64,000 nucleotides of DNA. Source: Planctomycetia bacterium (GTDB lineage: Bacteria > Planctomycetota > Planctomycetia > Pirellulales > Thermoguttaceae). This document shows, piece by piece, positions 45,744-54,366 of this stretch. The translations under genes and the position numbers were made by a program. The stretch covers positions 124,001 to 188,000 of the forward strand of contig JAUNSJ010000002.1 in the NCBI GenBank assembly GCA_030539295.1, given 5' to 3'. Within the stretch, counting starts at the first letter, position 1. Each line of letters starts with the position of its first letter. The notes beneath the pieces were generated by a model. It was not told the origin of the DNA. It ran no database searches and saw only the letters and a list, made by a program, of their open reading frames with translations.

Positions 45744-46238
45744 ATGAAAATTTTGATTGCGATGTTATGTCCTGCGACGCTCTTGGCTTGCACATTTGGG
45801 TGTGGGCAAGCGAAGCCGGAAGGTTTGCCGAATCTGGCACCGTGTACCGTAAAAGTTGTCCAGGAAGGGACGCCTCTGCCGAATGCTACCGTCGTCTTTC
45901 ATGGTACCAGTCCTGACGCGGACCGCTGGCCTGTTCTGGCTCTGACCGATGCTGACGGTGTGGCAACCATGAAGACTGCTGGTGATTTTTATGGCGCTCC
46001 TGTTGCCGAGTATACCGTTACCGTTTCCGCGGAAGAAGTTGTCGATAAGGGGATTGATCCGAATGACAAAAGTGAATTTCCTGCTCCTCGCGTTACAACG
46101 TACTCGCTCGTGTCTCCGGAATATGGCGATGCTGCAACGTCCCCTTTAAAGGTTTCCGTTGCGGCTGGTAAGAATCATTTCGACCTTGATGTCGGTAAAA
46201 AAGTTCACACTTTGTACAAGCCCGATGGCAAGCATTGA
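45744..46238 (+). CDS. Small transthyretin-like lipoprotein 1
   Basis: A 164-residue predicted lipoprotein. Signal peptide with a lipobox-like LLACTFGCGQ (acylated Cys near residue 18). The mature part begins with a beta-sandwich of the carboxypeptidase-regulatory/transthyretin type (CTVKVVQEGTPLPNATVVFHG, LTDADGVATMKTAGDFYGAP). AGGAAAG lies before the ATG at 45744; an in-frame start at 45726 is possible. Such proteins commonly accompany DUF1559 genes in Planctomycetes. A role in surface assembly or substrate binding is inferred. Confidence 0.75.
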   Translation: MKILIAMLCPATLLACTFGCGQAKPEGLPNLAPCTVKVVQEGTPLPNATVVFHGTSPDADRWPVLALTDADGVATMKTAGDFYGAPVAEYTVTVSAEEVVDKGIDPNDKSEFPAPRVTTYSLVSPEYGDAATSPLKVSVAAGKNHFDLDVGKKVHTLYKPDGKH

Positions 46239-46300
46239 AGCTTGGCCGCATGGTGTATTGATGTCACTGTTGAACAGATAAAAGAGTACAGGTTTAGACG

Positions 46301-46723
46301 ATGATAAAAATAAAAATAACGATGATTTTCCTTTGTCTCTCCATACTTCTTCCGATTGGTTGTGGTGGTATGCCGGGCGGAATGAAGGTTGTTGCCGGAA
46401 TGGTCACATTGGATGGAAAACCCTTGAATGGTGTTAAAGTCACTTTTCACCCTATAGACAATGGCGCCGAAGCTGCGGGAAAAACCTCACCCGTTGGCGA
46501 TTTTATTTTGGAAACCGATGGTCACGAAGGATGCCGACCGGGTCGTTACAAAATCACTGTAAATGCTGCCGGCGTATCCGAGATTAATAAGGATCTGGGC
46601 ATCCCAAAGAAATATCAAAATTTGGAAACAACGGACCTCATCGTTACGGTCGCGGAAGATATGGACATGCTGCCCGTAACTTTGTATCAATCTGACGACC
46701 AGGCTCCGTCCGGACTCCAATAG
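46301..46723 (+). CDS. Small transthyretin-like lipoprotein 2
   Basis: A 140-residue predicted lipoprotein (lipobox LPIGCGG, Cys near residue 22) followed by one carboxypeptidase-regulatory-like domain (VAGMVTLDGKPLNGVKVTFHP, SPVGDFILETDGHEG, PGRYKITVNAAG). It resembles the preceding lipoprotein and is likely a paralogue or partner. It lies 62 bases after lipoprotein 1 and 31 bases before the GH2 gene, within one apparent operon. Confidence 0.75.
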   Translation: MIKIKITMIFLCLSILLPIGCGGMPGGMKVVAGMVTLDGKPLNGVKVTFHPIDNGAEAAGKTSPVGDFILETDGHEGCRPGRYKITVNAAGVSEINKDLGIPKKYQNLETTDLIVTVAEDMDMLPVTLYQSDDQAPSGLQ

Positions 46724-46754
46724 AATCCAGAACAATAAAGGAAAGATATTGCCG

Positions 46755-49700
46755 ATGAGATTCCATTTTACAGCACTCATACTCTTTGCACTTTTGTGTA
46801 AATATGCCTATGCAACGGAAGGTTCAGACTCCTGGGGAGGCCGAACCGCTGTTCCCGCAGTCGTGAATTCCATAACAGCGATAGAGAACGACCGTATTTC
46901 GTTGTCAGGTCCCTGGGAATTTATGACCCGTCAGGTAGACTTTGCAGGAGGTTCCTGTATGATGCCGGATTCTCAATGGACCAATGCTCGCGAGATTGAG
47001 GTGCCTGGCTGCTGGGAGTCACAAGGTGGCGGCTCCGGCCCGGCTGAAAGCGTCGTTTGGGATTATTACCAGTCGCGCAAGGTTGCCGGGCAGTCCATAA
47101 CGCTGAAAAACTCCTATAACGGCAATGCATGGTATCGTAAGTGGCTTGAGGTTCCGAAAGAATGGAAAGGGCAGAGAGTCTGGCTTGCCGTGGGTGGCGT
47201 TAACGCCAAAGGATGGTTTTATATAAACGGACAGCGAGTGGCTCTGGTCGAGAATTTTTGCGGAACCTTTAAGTATGATGTGACGGACCTCATTAAATTT
47301 GGTGAGCGAAATTTGGTCGCGGTTCGTGTGCGAAATGATTTACCCAATCGCAAAGGGTGCATGACCTGTATGCATGCCTTTGGTGGCCTCTATCGATCGC
47401 TGGAATTGCAGGTAACCCCACAAGCTTCTTTGCAAGATGTCTGGGTGCGTGGCAATGTTGATACGGCAAGTGCCGAGATTCATGTCGAGCTCGATCGAAG
47501 TAAAATGGATGTCGAATCTTCAAAAGAGTTTCAACTTTTGGCTGTCTTGACCGATAGCGATGGGCGTGAAGTGGGACGCACACAAAATAATGTAACACTT
47601 GAAAAAGGGACATGTTCCCCGTTCATCTTGACCGTACCGATTGAGGGATTCGAACCTTGGAGTCCGGAACATCCGGTCCTGTATTTTGCGAATGTTACAC
47701 TATCGCAAGATGGTTCTCCGCTGCAAGAGCGTCGAGAACGGTTCGGCGTTCGTAAGTTTGAAGTGCGTGGAGATCGTTTCTATCTAAACAATAAGCCGTT
47801 TTTTATGCGAGCTTTTGGTGACGACGCCATTTATCTGAACACACTGTCTTCGCCCGCTTCTGTGGAGGAACATCGCAAGACGCTTTCTTTGGCAAAAAGA
47901 AGTGGATTTAATGCTGTTCGCTTGCACACCCACTGCGAAGTTCCAGAATACTTCGAGGCGGCGGACGAACTCGGTATTATGATTCAGGCTGAAATCCCTT
48001 ATTATGGCGAGTTCCCTACCGGCGGTTTCGATTTTGACCCCATGCGTGACTTACGCGAGCTGTACCAGCATTATCGACGTTATCCCTCCTTTGCCATTTA
48101 TTCAATGGGTAACGAGGGATATCTCGGAAGCCCGTTGGATCAGCAGCTTTATCAATTCGTCAAAAATTCTGACGCGGATCGACTGGTAATTCATCAGGAT
48201 GGCGGAATGAATTCCCCCGGTGTCAATAGTGATTTCGTTGGCGGGCCAATCGACGTCTGGCGTGACTCGCAAACGCAACATAAAGTTCCTTTTGTTGCGC
48301 ATGAATACTTGAATATCAGTATCAAACACGACCCACGTTGGGAACCACTGTTTACAGGAGCGACACTTCCGTTGCGTCCCCTGGCGGAATATGAAACGGA
48401 ATTGGCTCACGCGGGCTTGAGTCGCGACTGGGGTGACGCCTGTCTTGACGCCGCGCAGTATTTGCAAAAATATTATCAAAAAAGCGGAATCGAATCGGCA
48501 CGCAAAGATCCCGCATGTGACGGCTTTTGCTTTTGGACCATAACGGACACAGGAGCGCCTGACCGCGGGGTCGCAACCTCGCAAGGACTCTTCTCCCCAT
48601 TCTGGACCATAAAAAACAATGGTAGTACACCAGAGGATTTTTATGTGTTCAATCAGCCGGTTGTCCTGCTTGCTAAAATTGCAAACGATGAAAAAATCTT
48701 TACCTCTGGCAGTGTGATGAACGTCGAATGGATGGTTTCAAATTACGGTGATTCCGAAATTGTCAAACCGCAATTCGTGTGGCAACTCATTGATAGCGAT
48801 GGCAACATCTGTAGCCAAGGCGATTTCCAATCGGATTCGATTCAAACGGGCCAGGTACAAACGATCGCAAATACTGAATGTTTGTTACCCGACCTGAACA
48901 ATCCGCAAAAAATGACACTCAAGGTGTCAATAACCGGAACGAATTTCTCAAACTCGTGGAATGTTTGGTGCTTCCCCCAGCGAATCGCAATGGACGGTAA
49001 TGACATCGCCATCGCGAAAGAGTATTACAATACCCTGGCTTCCCGATACCCGGGGGCCACCCAATGGGGGACGCCCGAGTCTGCGTCTGCAAAGCTCGTC
49101 ATTGGAACAATGCAAGATGTGCAAGAGGCGGCGCGACAGGGGAAACGGTGTATTCTTCTTGACCCGCCCGGAGGTAAACCCAATGTGAAACTGGGATGGT
49201 GGTGGCTTGGTGACCAGGTCGGAACCGCTTTTGCTCGTCACGAGGCGTTTGGCGATTTCCCACATAATGGTGCTCTTGACCCACTCTGGTTTCGTCTGAT
49301 TAAAACTGGTGCCCCGCTCGTTCCGGATTCTCCTTTTTTCGGCGCGGAGTATCTTGCTGTGGGTGAAGGACAAAATAAATATTTTGTTTATGCCGGACAG
49401 ATGCAAGCCGGGAGCGGCAAAATTATTTTTATAAAGGGGATCGACCTGATAACGGAGACCCTCGAAGGAACGTGGCTACTGGATAATCTCGTTCGCTACG
49501 CAAGAAGCGAAAGATTTAATCCCACCGCAACGACAAAATTTATGGAAAGTTTTGACCGACAAAATGAATCGCTCATTGGCCTCAATGGCTGGGCGACAAC
49601 GATGCGCTGCGCCAAGTCCCAAGAGGGAAACTACTTCTTTGGACCAGGCGTGATTGATCTGGCATTATTCGAGTCCGAAGGCAGCTGCCTCGAATGGAAA

Positions 49701-50063
49701 ACGATTGCCATGAACGATAATTTTACCGACGCCAGCTTTACTTTAACCTGGCTTGGTGGATTCGGAAAACTGCAGGCCTCGCCTGATGGAGTGGAATCAT
49801 TGCGAGAGCGTTGTTCACTGTTTGTCAATAATAATAAAATTATGGATTTTCAAATTGATGGAAGTCAAAATTCATGGGAGGTAAAAAGTGATACGGCTGT
49901 GTTGCAATGGGAAACATTAACGCGCAACCCCAAGGAGCGCACGGGAAAATTTTCTCTTACGCTTCCTTCCTCTATCCTGGAGCCTGGGAGTGCTGCGATC
50001 ATTCGTATTGACACAGCAGACTCCAAGGGGCTTTCCTGGTTTGGAATTCTCGAAAAACAATAA
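46755..50063 (+). CDS. Secreted glycoside hydrolase family 2 enzyme
   Basis: A 1102-residue exported enzyme, most likely a beta-galactosidase, beta-glucuronidase or related GH2 activity. The signal peptide ends near YAYATEG. Domains in order are the sugar-binding jelly roll (VPGCWESQGGG, WYRKWLEVP, VWLAVGGVNAKGWFYINGQRV), an immunoglobulin-like domain, the TIM barrel (FEVRGDRFYLNNKPFFMRAFG, acid/base Glu in MGNEGY near 450, and probable nucleophile Glu in AHEYLN near 516), and further beta domains. A TTG at 46749 is an alternative start; the ATG at 46755 is ten bases from AGGAAAG. It lies in the sigma/FecR locus. Confidence 0.87.
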   Translation: MRFHFTALILFALLCKYAYATEGSDSWGGRTAVPAVVNSITAIENDRISLSGPWEFMTRQVDFAGGSCMMPDSQWTNAREIEVPGCWESQGGGSGPAESVVWDYYQSRKVAGQSITLKNSYNGNAWYRKWLEVPKEWKGQRVWLAVGGVNAKGWFYINGQRVALVENFCGTFKYDVTDLIKFGERNLVAVRVRNDLPNRKGCMTCMHAFGGLYRSLELQVTPQASLQDVWVRGNVDTASAEIHVELDRSKMDVESSKEFQLLAVLTDSDGREVGRTQNNVTLEKGTCSPFILTVPIEGFEPWSPEHPVLYFANVTLSQDGSPLQERRERFGVRKFEVRGDRFYLNNKPFFMRAFGDDAIYLNTLSSPASVEEHRKTLSLAKRSGFNAVRLHTHCEVPEYFEAADELGIMIQAEIPYYGEFPTGGFDFDPMRDLRELYQHYRRYPSFAIYSMGNEGYLGSPLDQQLYQFVKNSDADRLVIHQDGGMNSPGVNSDFVGGPIDVWRDSQTQHKVPFVAHEYLNISIKHDPRWEPLFTGATLPLRPLAEYETELAHAGLSRDWGDACLDAAQYLQKYYQKSGIESARKDPACDGFCFWTITDTGAPDRGVATSQGLFSPFWTIKNNGSTPEDFYVFNQPVVLLAKIANDEKIFTSGSVMNVEWMVSNYGDSEIVKPQFVWQLIDSDGNICSQGDFQSDSIQTGQVQTIANTECLLPDLNNPQKMTLKVSITGTNFSNSWNVWCFPQRIAMDGNDIAIAKEYYNTLASRYPGATQWGTPESASAKLVIGTMQDVQEAARQGKRCILLDPPGGKPNVKLGWWWLGDQVGTAFARHEAFGDFPHNGALDPLWFRLIKTGAPLVPDSPFFGAEYLAVGEGQNKYFVYAGQMQAGSGKIIFIKGIDLITETLEGTWLLDNLVRYARSERFNPTATTKFMESFDRQNESLIGLNGWATTMRCAKSQEGNYFFGPGVIDLALFESEGSCLEWKTIAMNDNFTDASFTLTWLGGFGKLQASPDGVESLRERCSLFVNNNKIMDFQIDGSQNSWEVKSDTAVLQWETLTRNPKERTGKFSLTLPSSILEPGSAAIIRIDTADSKGLSWFGILEKQ

Positions 50064-50119
50064 CTATTGGCATTCAAGCATGCTACTTAAATGAATTTAA
50101 CGAAAGGATAATATCTAAT

Positions 50120-52207
50120 ATGACCGTACGAATTGGAATACTCTTTTTTATCGCGATGTTCAGCATTCTACCTGTGACATCCGGCAACGAAGAAGGGAAG
50201 AGTGCAGACACCACCTATGATGTTGTCGTCTATGGTGGGACCAGTGCTGCTGTTACGGCCGCGGTGCAGACGAAAGCTATGGGCCATAGTGTTGTGATTG
50301 TTTCCCCGGATATCCATTTGGGTGGGCTTTCCAACGGGGGGCTTGGTGAAACCGATAGTGGTAATAAAAGCGCTATTGGTGGTCTGTCGCTCGAGTTTTA
50401 TCATCGTATTTGGCGATGGTATTCCCTGGAAGAGGCGGGAAAAACTCCTGACCTTGATTTTCTCATGTCCGACCAGGAGTCGAAATGGACCCGTGCCGAA
50501 ACGAAATGGAAGTTCGAGCCGCACGTCGCCGAAACGGTCTTTGAGAGTTTTGTTAAACAATATGAAATTCCTGTTTTTCGCAATCAGTGGCTGGATCGTG
50601 ATAAAGGAGTCGAAAAAAAGGACGGTCGCATTATTGCCATAACGACTCTGTCGGGTCAGCGGTATTCCGGTCGATACTTTCTGGACGCTACCTATGAAGG
50701 CGATCTCATGGCCGTCGCCGGTGTACCTTGGACGACCGGCAGGGAAGCCAACTCGCAATATAACGAAACTCTTAACGGCGTTCAAACGCAGCATGCGAAA
50801 TACCACCAGTTTCGTGGGTTCGTCGACCCGTATATTGAGCCAGGTAACCCGAAAAGCGGACTGTTGCCCTACGTAAATGAAAAACTGGAAGGCCAGGATG
50901 GCGATGGCGACACAAAAATTCAGGCCTACAATTTGCGATTGTGTTTAACCAATATACCAGAAAACCGTGTTACGATTACAAAACCGGAACCTTATAACGA
51001 GTTGGATTACGAATTGCTTTTTCGCGCGATCGAGGCCGGTCAGACGGATTTCTTTATCATGTCGACCATGCCGAACAGCAAGACCGACTCCAATAATTAC
51101 GATGGTTTCTCCAGTGACCTCATTGGCGGCAACTATGACTATCCCAATGCCTCTTACGAAGAGCGGGCAAAGATTTACGAACGTCACCGACTCTGGTGCC
51201 ACGGCCTCTTATGGACCCTGGCGAATCACCCGCGCGTTCCGGAACGTATGCATAAACAATGGTCGGCATGGGGCTTGGCGAAAGATGAGTTCGTCGATAA
51301 CAACCACTGGCCGCATCAGCTCTACGTGCGTGAGGCACGACGCATGCTCGGCGATTTCGTGGAAACGGAACGGCATATCCGTTTGATCGATGAGGTCGAG
51401 CAACCGGTGGGTATGGGGTCGTATCAAATGGATTCGCACAACGTTCAGCGTTACGTCGATTATGATATGTTCGGCAAGCCCAGCGTCCGCAACGAAGGCG
51501 ACGTCGAAGTCGGGGTTCTTGAACCCTATCCCATCGACTACCGGGCCATGCTCCCGAAACGCAGTGCGGCTGATAATCTTCTGGTGCCCGTCTGCATTAG
51601 CAGTACGCACATTGCGTTCGGGTCCATTCGCATGGAGCCTGTCTTTATGATTCTCGGGCAGAGCGCGGCCACGGCCGTCTGCCTCGCTCTTGACGGCAAT
51701 ACGAACCCGCATGACCTGGAGTATGCCGTTTTGGCAAAACGCCTTGCGGACGACGGACAGGTCCTTGCCCTTGAGGGTAATGTTCCGCTTTCACAACTCG
51801 AAGGTCAGGTTATCGAAGTGGAAAAGGCAGAACTGACCGGAGAATGGGTCCCTGGCAATATTATGCGTCCCTTCGTCGGCCGTCGGTACTTTTACGATAA
51901 CAATACCGACAAGGGAGCGAAGTCGGTCACGTTCCGATTCCAGATTCCCTCGCCCGGACGTTATGAATGCCGCCTTGCCTATTCTACACACGTTAATCGT
52001 GCCACGAATGTCCCTGTTTGTATTAAGACCGAACGCGAAACCAGAGAGTTGAAAATCAATCAACGTCAGGAAGCTCCTATCGACGGACTTTTCATTTCCT
52101 GTGGCGTCGTTGAGGCCGACAAGGAAATTGAAATCACCGTCTCGAACACCGACACATTCGGGCAGGTTATTCTCGACGCCGCCCAGGTCATTCCGGTCGC
52201 TCAATAG
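50120..52207 (+). CDS. Exported FAD-dependent oxidoreductase (xanthan-lyase-type annotation)
   Basis: A 695-residue protein of the FAD_oxidored group, common in Planctomycetes and Bacteroidetes sugar loci. A signal peptide (IGILFFIAMFSILPVTSG) is followed by the dinucleotide-binding fold (YDVVVYGGTSAAVTAAV, residues 33-49), GGLSNGGLGETDSG and a C-terminal sandwich domain (VTFRFQIPSPGRYECRLAY). The family has been annotated as xanthan lyase by homology, but the FAD motif points to a redox role on sugars or glycosides. Export of a flavoprotein suggests Tat or Sec with later flavin loading. It is the last gene of the + strand locus. Confidence 0.83.
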   Translation: MTVRIGILFFIAMFSILPVTSGNEEGKSADTTYDVVVYGGTSAAVTAAVQTKAMGHSVVIVSPDIHLGGLSNGGLGETDSGNKSAIGGLSLEFYHRIWRWYSLEEAGKTPDLDFLMSDQESKWTRAETKWKFEPHVAETVFESFVKQYEIPVFRNQWLDRDKGVEKKDGRIIAITTLSGQRYSGRYFLDATYEGDLMAVAGVPWTTGREANSQYNETLNGVQTQHAKYHQFRGFVDPYIEPGNPKSGLLPYVNEKLEGQDGDGDTKIQAYNLRLCLTNIPENRVTITKPEPYNELDYELLFRAIEAGQTDFFIMSTMPNSKTDSNNYDGFSSDLIGGNYDYPNASYEERAKIYERHRLWCHGLLWTLANHPRVPERMHKQWSAWGLAKDEFVDNNHWPHQLYVREARRMLGDFVETERHIRLIDEVEQPVGMGSYQMDSHNVQRYVDYDMFGKPSVRNEGDVEVGVLEPYPIDYRAMLPKRSAADNLLVPVCISSTHIAFGSIRMEPVFMILGQSAATAVCLALDGNTNPHDLEYAVLAKRLADDGQVLALEGNVPLSQLEGQVIEVEKAELTGEWVPGNIMRPFVGRRYFYDNNTDKGAKSVTFRFQIPSPGRYECRLAYSTHVNRATNVPVCIKTERETRELKINQRQEAPIDGLFISCGVVEADKEIEITVSNTDTFGQVILDAAQVIPVAQ

Positions 52208-52226
52208 ATGCCCTAAGGCACGACAG

Positions 52227-52253
52227 AACGCGTTATGCTCCACAGCACGCGTT
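52227..52253. repeat. Short hairpin after FAD oxidoreductase gene
   Basis: AACGCGT/ACGCGTT (52227-52233, 52247-52253), a 7-bp stem with a 13-base loop, just before the stronger hairpin at 52261. Confidence 0.4.
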
Positions 52254-52260
52254 ACGGTGA

Positions 52261-52286
52261 CTCCCCTGTTCGCGGTAGCAGGGGAG
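52261..52286. terminator. Hairpin terminator between convergent genes
   Basis: CTCCCCTG/CAGGGGAG (52261-52268, 52279-52286), an 8-bp stem and 10-base loop, in the 105-base gap between the FAD-oxidoreductase and histidine-kinase gene ends. T residues are sparse, so it may act mainly as an mRNA end structure. Confidence 0.5.
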
Positions 52287-52312
52287 GAATGCTCGTTTGA
52301 CGAGTTACTCTT

Positions 52313-53083
52313 CTACTCTTTCGTCTCCCCTACTTTGGTCTGGTCGTCAGGCTTGGCTTTTTCCATTTCCCTAACGTGAATGACCCATCGGCATCCGGTA
52401 GCGAATCGTTGGACTGGTTCCAGGTCGATTTCGCCGCCCAGGCCTTCCAGGAGCCGCCATGCCTTACACAAGCCAAACCCGAGTCCGCGACCTGACTGAC
52501 GTCCGCTAAAGTAAGGCGAAAAGATCTGGTCACGAATCGCGTCCGGGATACCAGGTCCGTTATCTTCCACGACAAACAGAAGCGAACCATCGGCCGCCGG
52601 GACACTCACGTCGAAAGCAATCCGCCCCCCTTCGCCCACCGCTTCAAAAGCGTTCATCAGAACCGAGTCCAGAACGGTGACAAGATGGGCGGGGTCCGAA
52701 AAAAATACACTCGTCGGCAGTTCCTCACTCGAAGGAACCCGTATCAGCTCAATTTTGCGCGCTTCGGCTTCCTTCTGTTTACGCGTAAGGAAGTCTCGCA
52801 GCATATCGGCTAAAATGAAAGAAGTTGGCTCGGGCTTCGGAGGACGCGCAAAGGTACGCGTATCCACGATCATATCATACGCGCGACGCGTTTGCGCCAA
52901 GATAATGCCGAGCCATGTCCGGGAATCCGCGTCTTCTGTCCGCGAAAGCAGGAGCTGTGCGTAACCACTTATGATCGCCAGGGGATTATTGATCTCATGT
53001 CCTGCCCCAGCCGCAAACTCGGCCAGTGCATCCAGCTTTAATTGCTCCAGCCGACGTCTCGTTTCCGAATCAAGTTCATTCAT
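52313..53083 (-). CDS. Small soluble sensor histidine kinase
   Basis: A 256-residue histidine kinase without a visible sensor or transmembrane domain. The phosphorylated His is in GAGHEINNPLA (His29), close to the N-terminus, and the ATPase domain has the N box (VLDSVLMNAFEAVGEGG), DNGPGIPD and GLGFGLCKAW. With no input domain it probably receives its signal from a partner or from the cytoplasm. The chosen ATG at 53083 lacks a good ribosome-binding site; a TTG at 53101 is an alternative. The gene lies 165 bases downstream of the response-regulator gene on the same strand, and the two probably form a pair. Confidence 0.83.
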   Translation of the reverse strand: MNELDSETRRRLEQLKLDALAEFAAGAGHEINNPLAIISGYAQLLLSRTEDADSRTWLGIILAQTRRAYDMIVDTRTFARPPKPEPTSFILADMLRDFLTRKQKEAEARKIELIRVPSSEELPTSVFFSDPAHLVTVLDSVLMNAFEAVGEGGRIAFDVSVPAADGSLLFVVEDNGPGIPDAIRDQIFSPYFSGRQSGRGLGFGLCKAWRLLEGLGGEIDLEPVQRFATGCRWVIHVREMEKAKPDDQTKVGETKE

Positions 53084-53248
53084 CGCATTTCGTTTGTTCA
53101 AAAGTCACTGCGTTTTCCGACCTCATTGGCTTTCCTGTCCCAAGTCAGACAACCTTGTGCGACAGACAAGTCAAAACAAGAAGCAGACGATGCAAGAGAC
53201 GCCAAACCGTGACGACTCTCTTGCCTCGACAGGGAACAACGGCTCTGC

Positions 53249-53830
53249 TTACATGAACGACTCAATTTCGAGAAGCCCGCACATAACTTCAATGAGCTTC
53301 TCCGTTTCAAACGGCTTCGGCAGGAAAACATTCGCCCCAGCTTCCTTGAGTTCGGCGATCCGGTCTTCTTCCACCATCCCGGAAATACAGACAATCTTTA
53401 CGTCCTCTAGTGTATTATCACTGCGAACGCGGACACAGACGTCCTTCCCGTTTATATCGGGCAACATAACATCAAGAACAATCAGGTCAGGTCGATATTC
53501 CTTGACCATCATACCAGCATCAAATCCATTATTGACCGAACGCGTTTCAAATCGTCCGTCGTGTTCCAAAACATCAACGATCAAATCAACGAGGTCGCGG
53601 TCGTCGTCGACAACGAGTACCTTACGCTTACCACTTTCCAACGCGTCCGTCGGAATGTCATTCTCTCGCATAAAATGAAAGAGCTGCTCGCGCGGAATGC
53701 GTCGAAATCGACTGCCCGGCACGCGAAATCCCTTTAGCTGTCCGGAGTCAAAACAACGTATGATTGTTTGCTGACTGACTTTACAAATTTTGGCCGCTTC
53801 GCCGGTCGTGAATACTGTCTTTACTGCCAT
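53249..53830 (-). CDS. HTH-receiver response regulator (reversed domain order)
   Basis: A 193-residue regulator with a small DNA-binding domain first (residues 6-50, TTGEAAKICKVSQQTIIRCFDSG, of the excisionase/MerR-like HTH_17 type), and a complete receiver domain after it. The acidic pocket VVDDDRD (73-79), phosphorylated Asp120 in LIVLDVMLPD and Lys172 in LPKPFE are all present. Typical regulators place the receiver first, so this order is uncommon. It is followed by the soluble kinase gene. A palindrome lies 41-62 bases before its ATG. Confidence 0.85.
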   Translation of the reverse strand: MAVKTVFTTGEAAKICKVSQQTIIRCFDSGQLKGFRVPGSRFRRIPREQLFHFMRENDIPTDALESGKRKVLVVDDDRDLVDLIVDVLEHDGRFETRSVNNGFDAGMMVKEYRPDLIVLDVMLPDINGKDVCVRVRSDNTLEDVKIVCISGMVEEDRIAELKEAGANVFLPKPFETEKLIEVMCGLLEIESFM

Positions 53831-54366
53831 ATTGGGGACCGTCCTGTGTTTCCTGGTGACAAATGATTCCTAATGTCGGTTTTTCGACATTATTCTTTAA
53901 TGCTCCCGACGAGTTCGATCCAAGTGAACTCACAACCGGTCGCCGCTTACCACGCGACGACTCTCAATTGCTCGGGATGCGACGATGCCTAACAAGAATG
54001 CTTTGGATATGCTTCCTGTTATGCCTCGTTTAAAAAGTCGATGGATTCGCTTTAAAACGATAAAGCTTGTTGGATTCTCTAAAGAACTTGAATGTTCTAT
54101 ATTTTCCAACTTTTCCATTGGTTCTAATTATAACTATTTTTACTTCTGTGTCAACATCACTTTCATTTTCTTAACCGCTTGCACCACAATGGTTTATCCA
54201 AAATACCCAAAAAATGGCCATTTTTTTTGAGAAAAAACACGCGGAAAGCAGAATCAGGGCGAAATAGAGCATTTGAAGTGTTCAGGCGGTTACAGCACTC
54301 ATTTCCACGGACTCTCACCCCCCAATTTCCCCAACCCGCTCCCGTTTCCTAACCTAAAAAACAATA
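53831..54366. other. Intergenic region before the response regulator, 536 bases
   Basis: It lies between the end of the ClC gene and the start of the response-regulator gene, both on the minus strand. The middle (about 54050-54240) is very AT-rich. It holds the palindrome at 53871-53892. Open frames in both directions are low in codon support and no gene is called. Confidence 0.45.
53871..53892. promoter_or_regulatory. Palindrome upstream of the response-regulator gene
   Basis: TAATGTCG (53871-53878) and CGACATTA (53885-53892), a perfect 8-bp inverted repeat with a 6-base loop. It is 41-62 bases before the ATG of the regulator, in a position that suits autoregulation by its own HTH domain. 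Confidence 0.45.

Noticed and set aside
53985-54230. 81-residue open frame in the AT-rich gap before the response regulator
   Set aside because: No ribosome-binding site or domain; composition explains its length.
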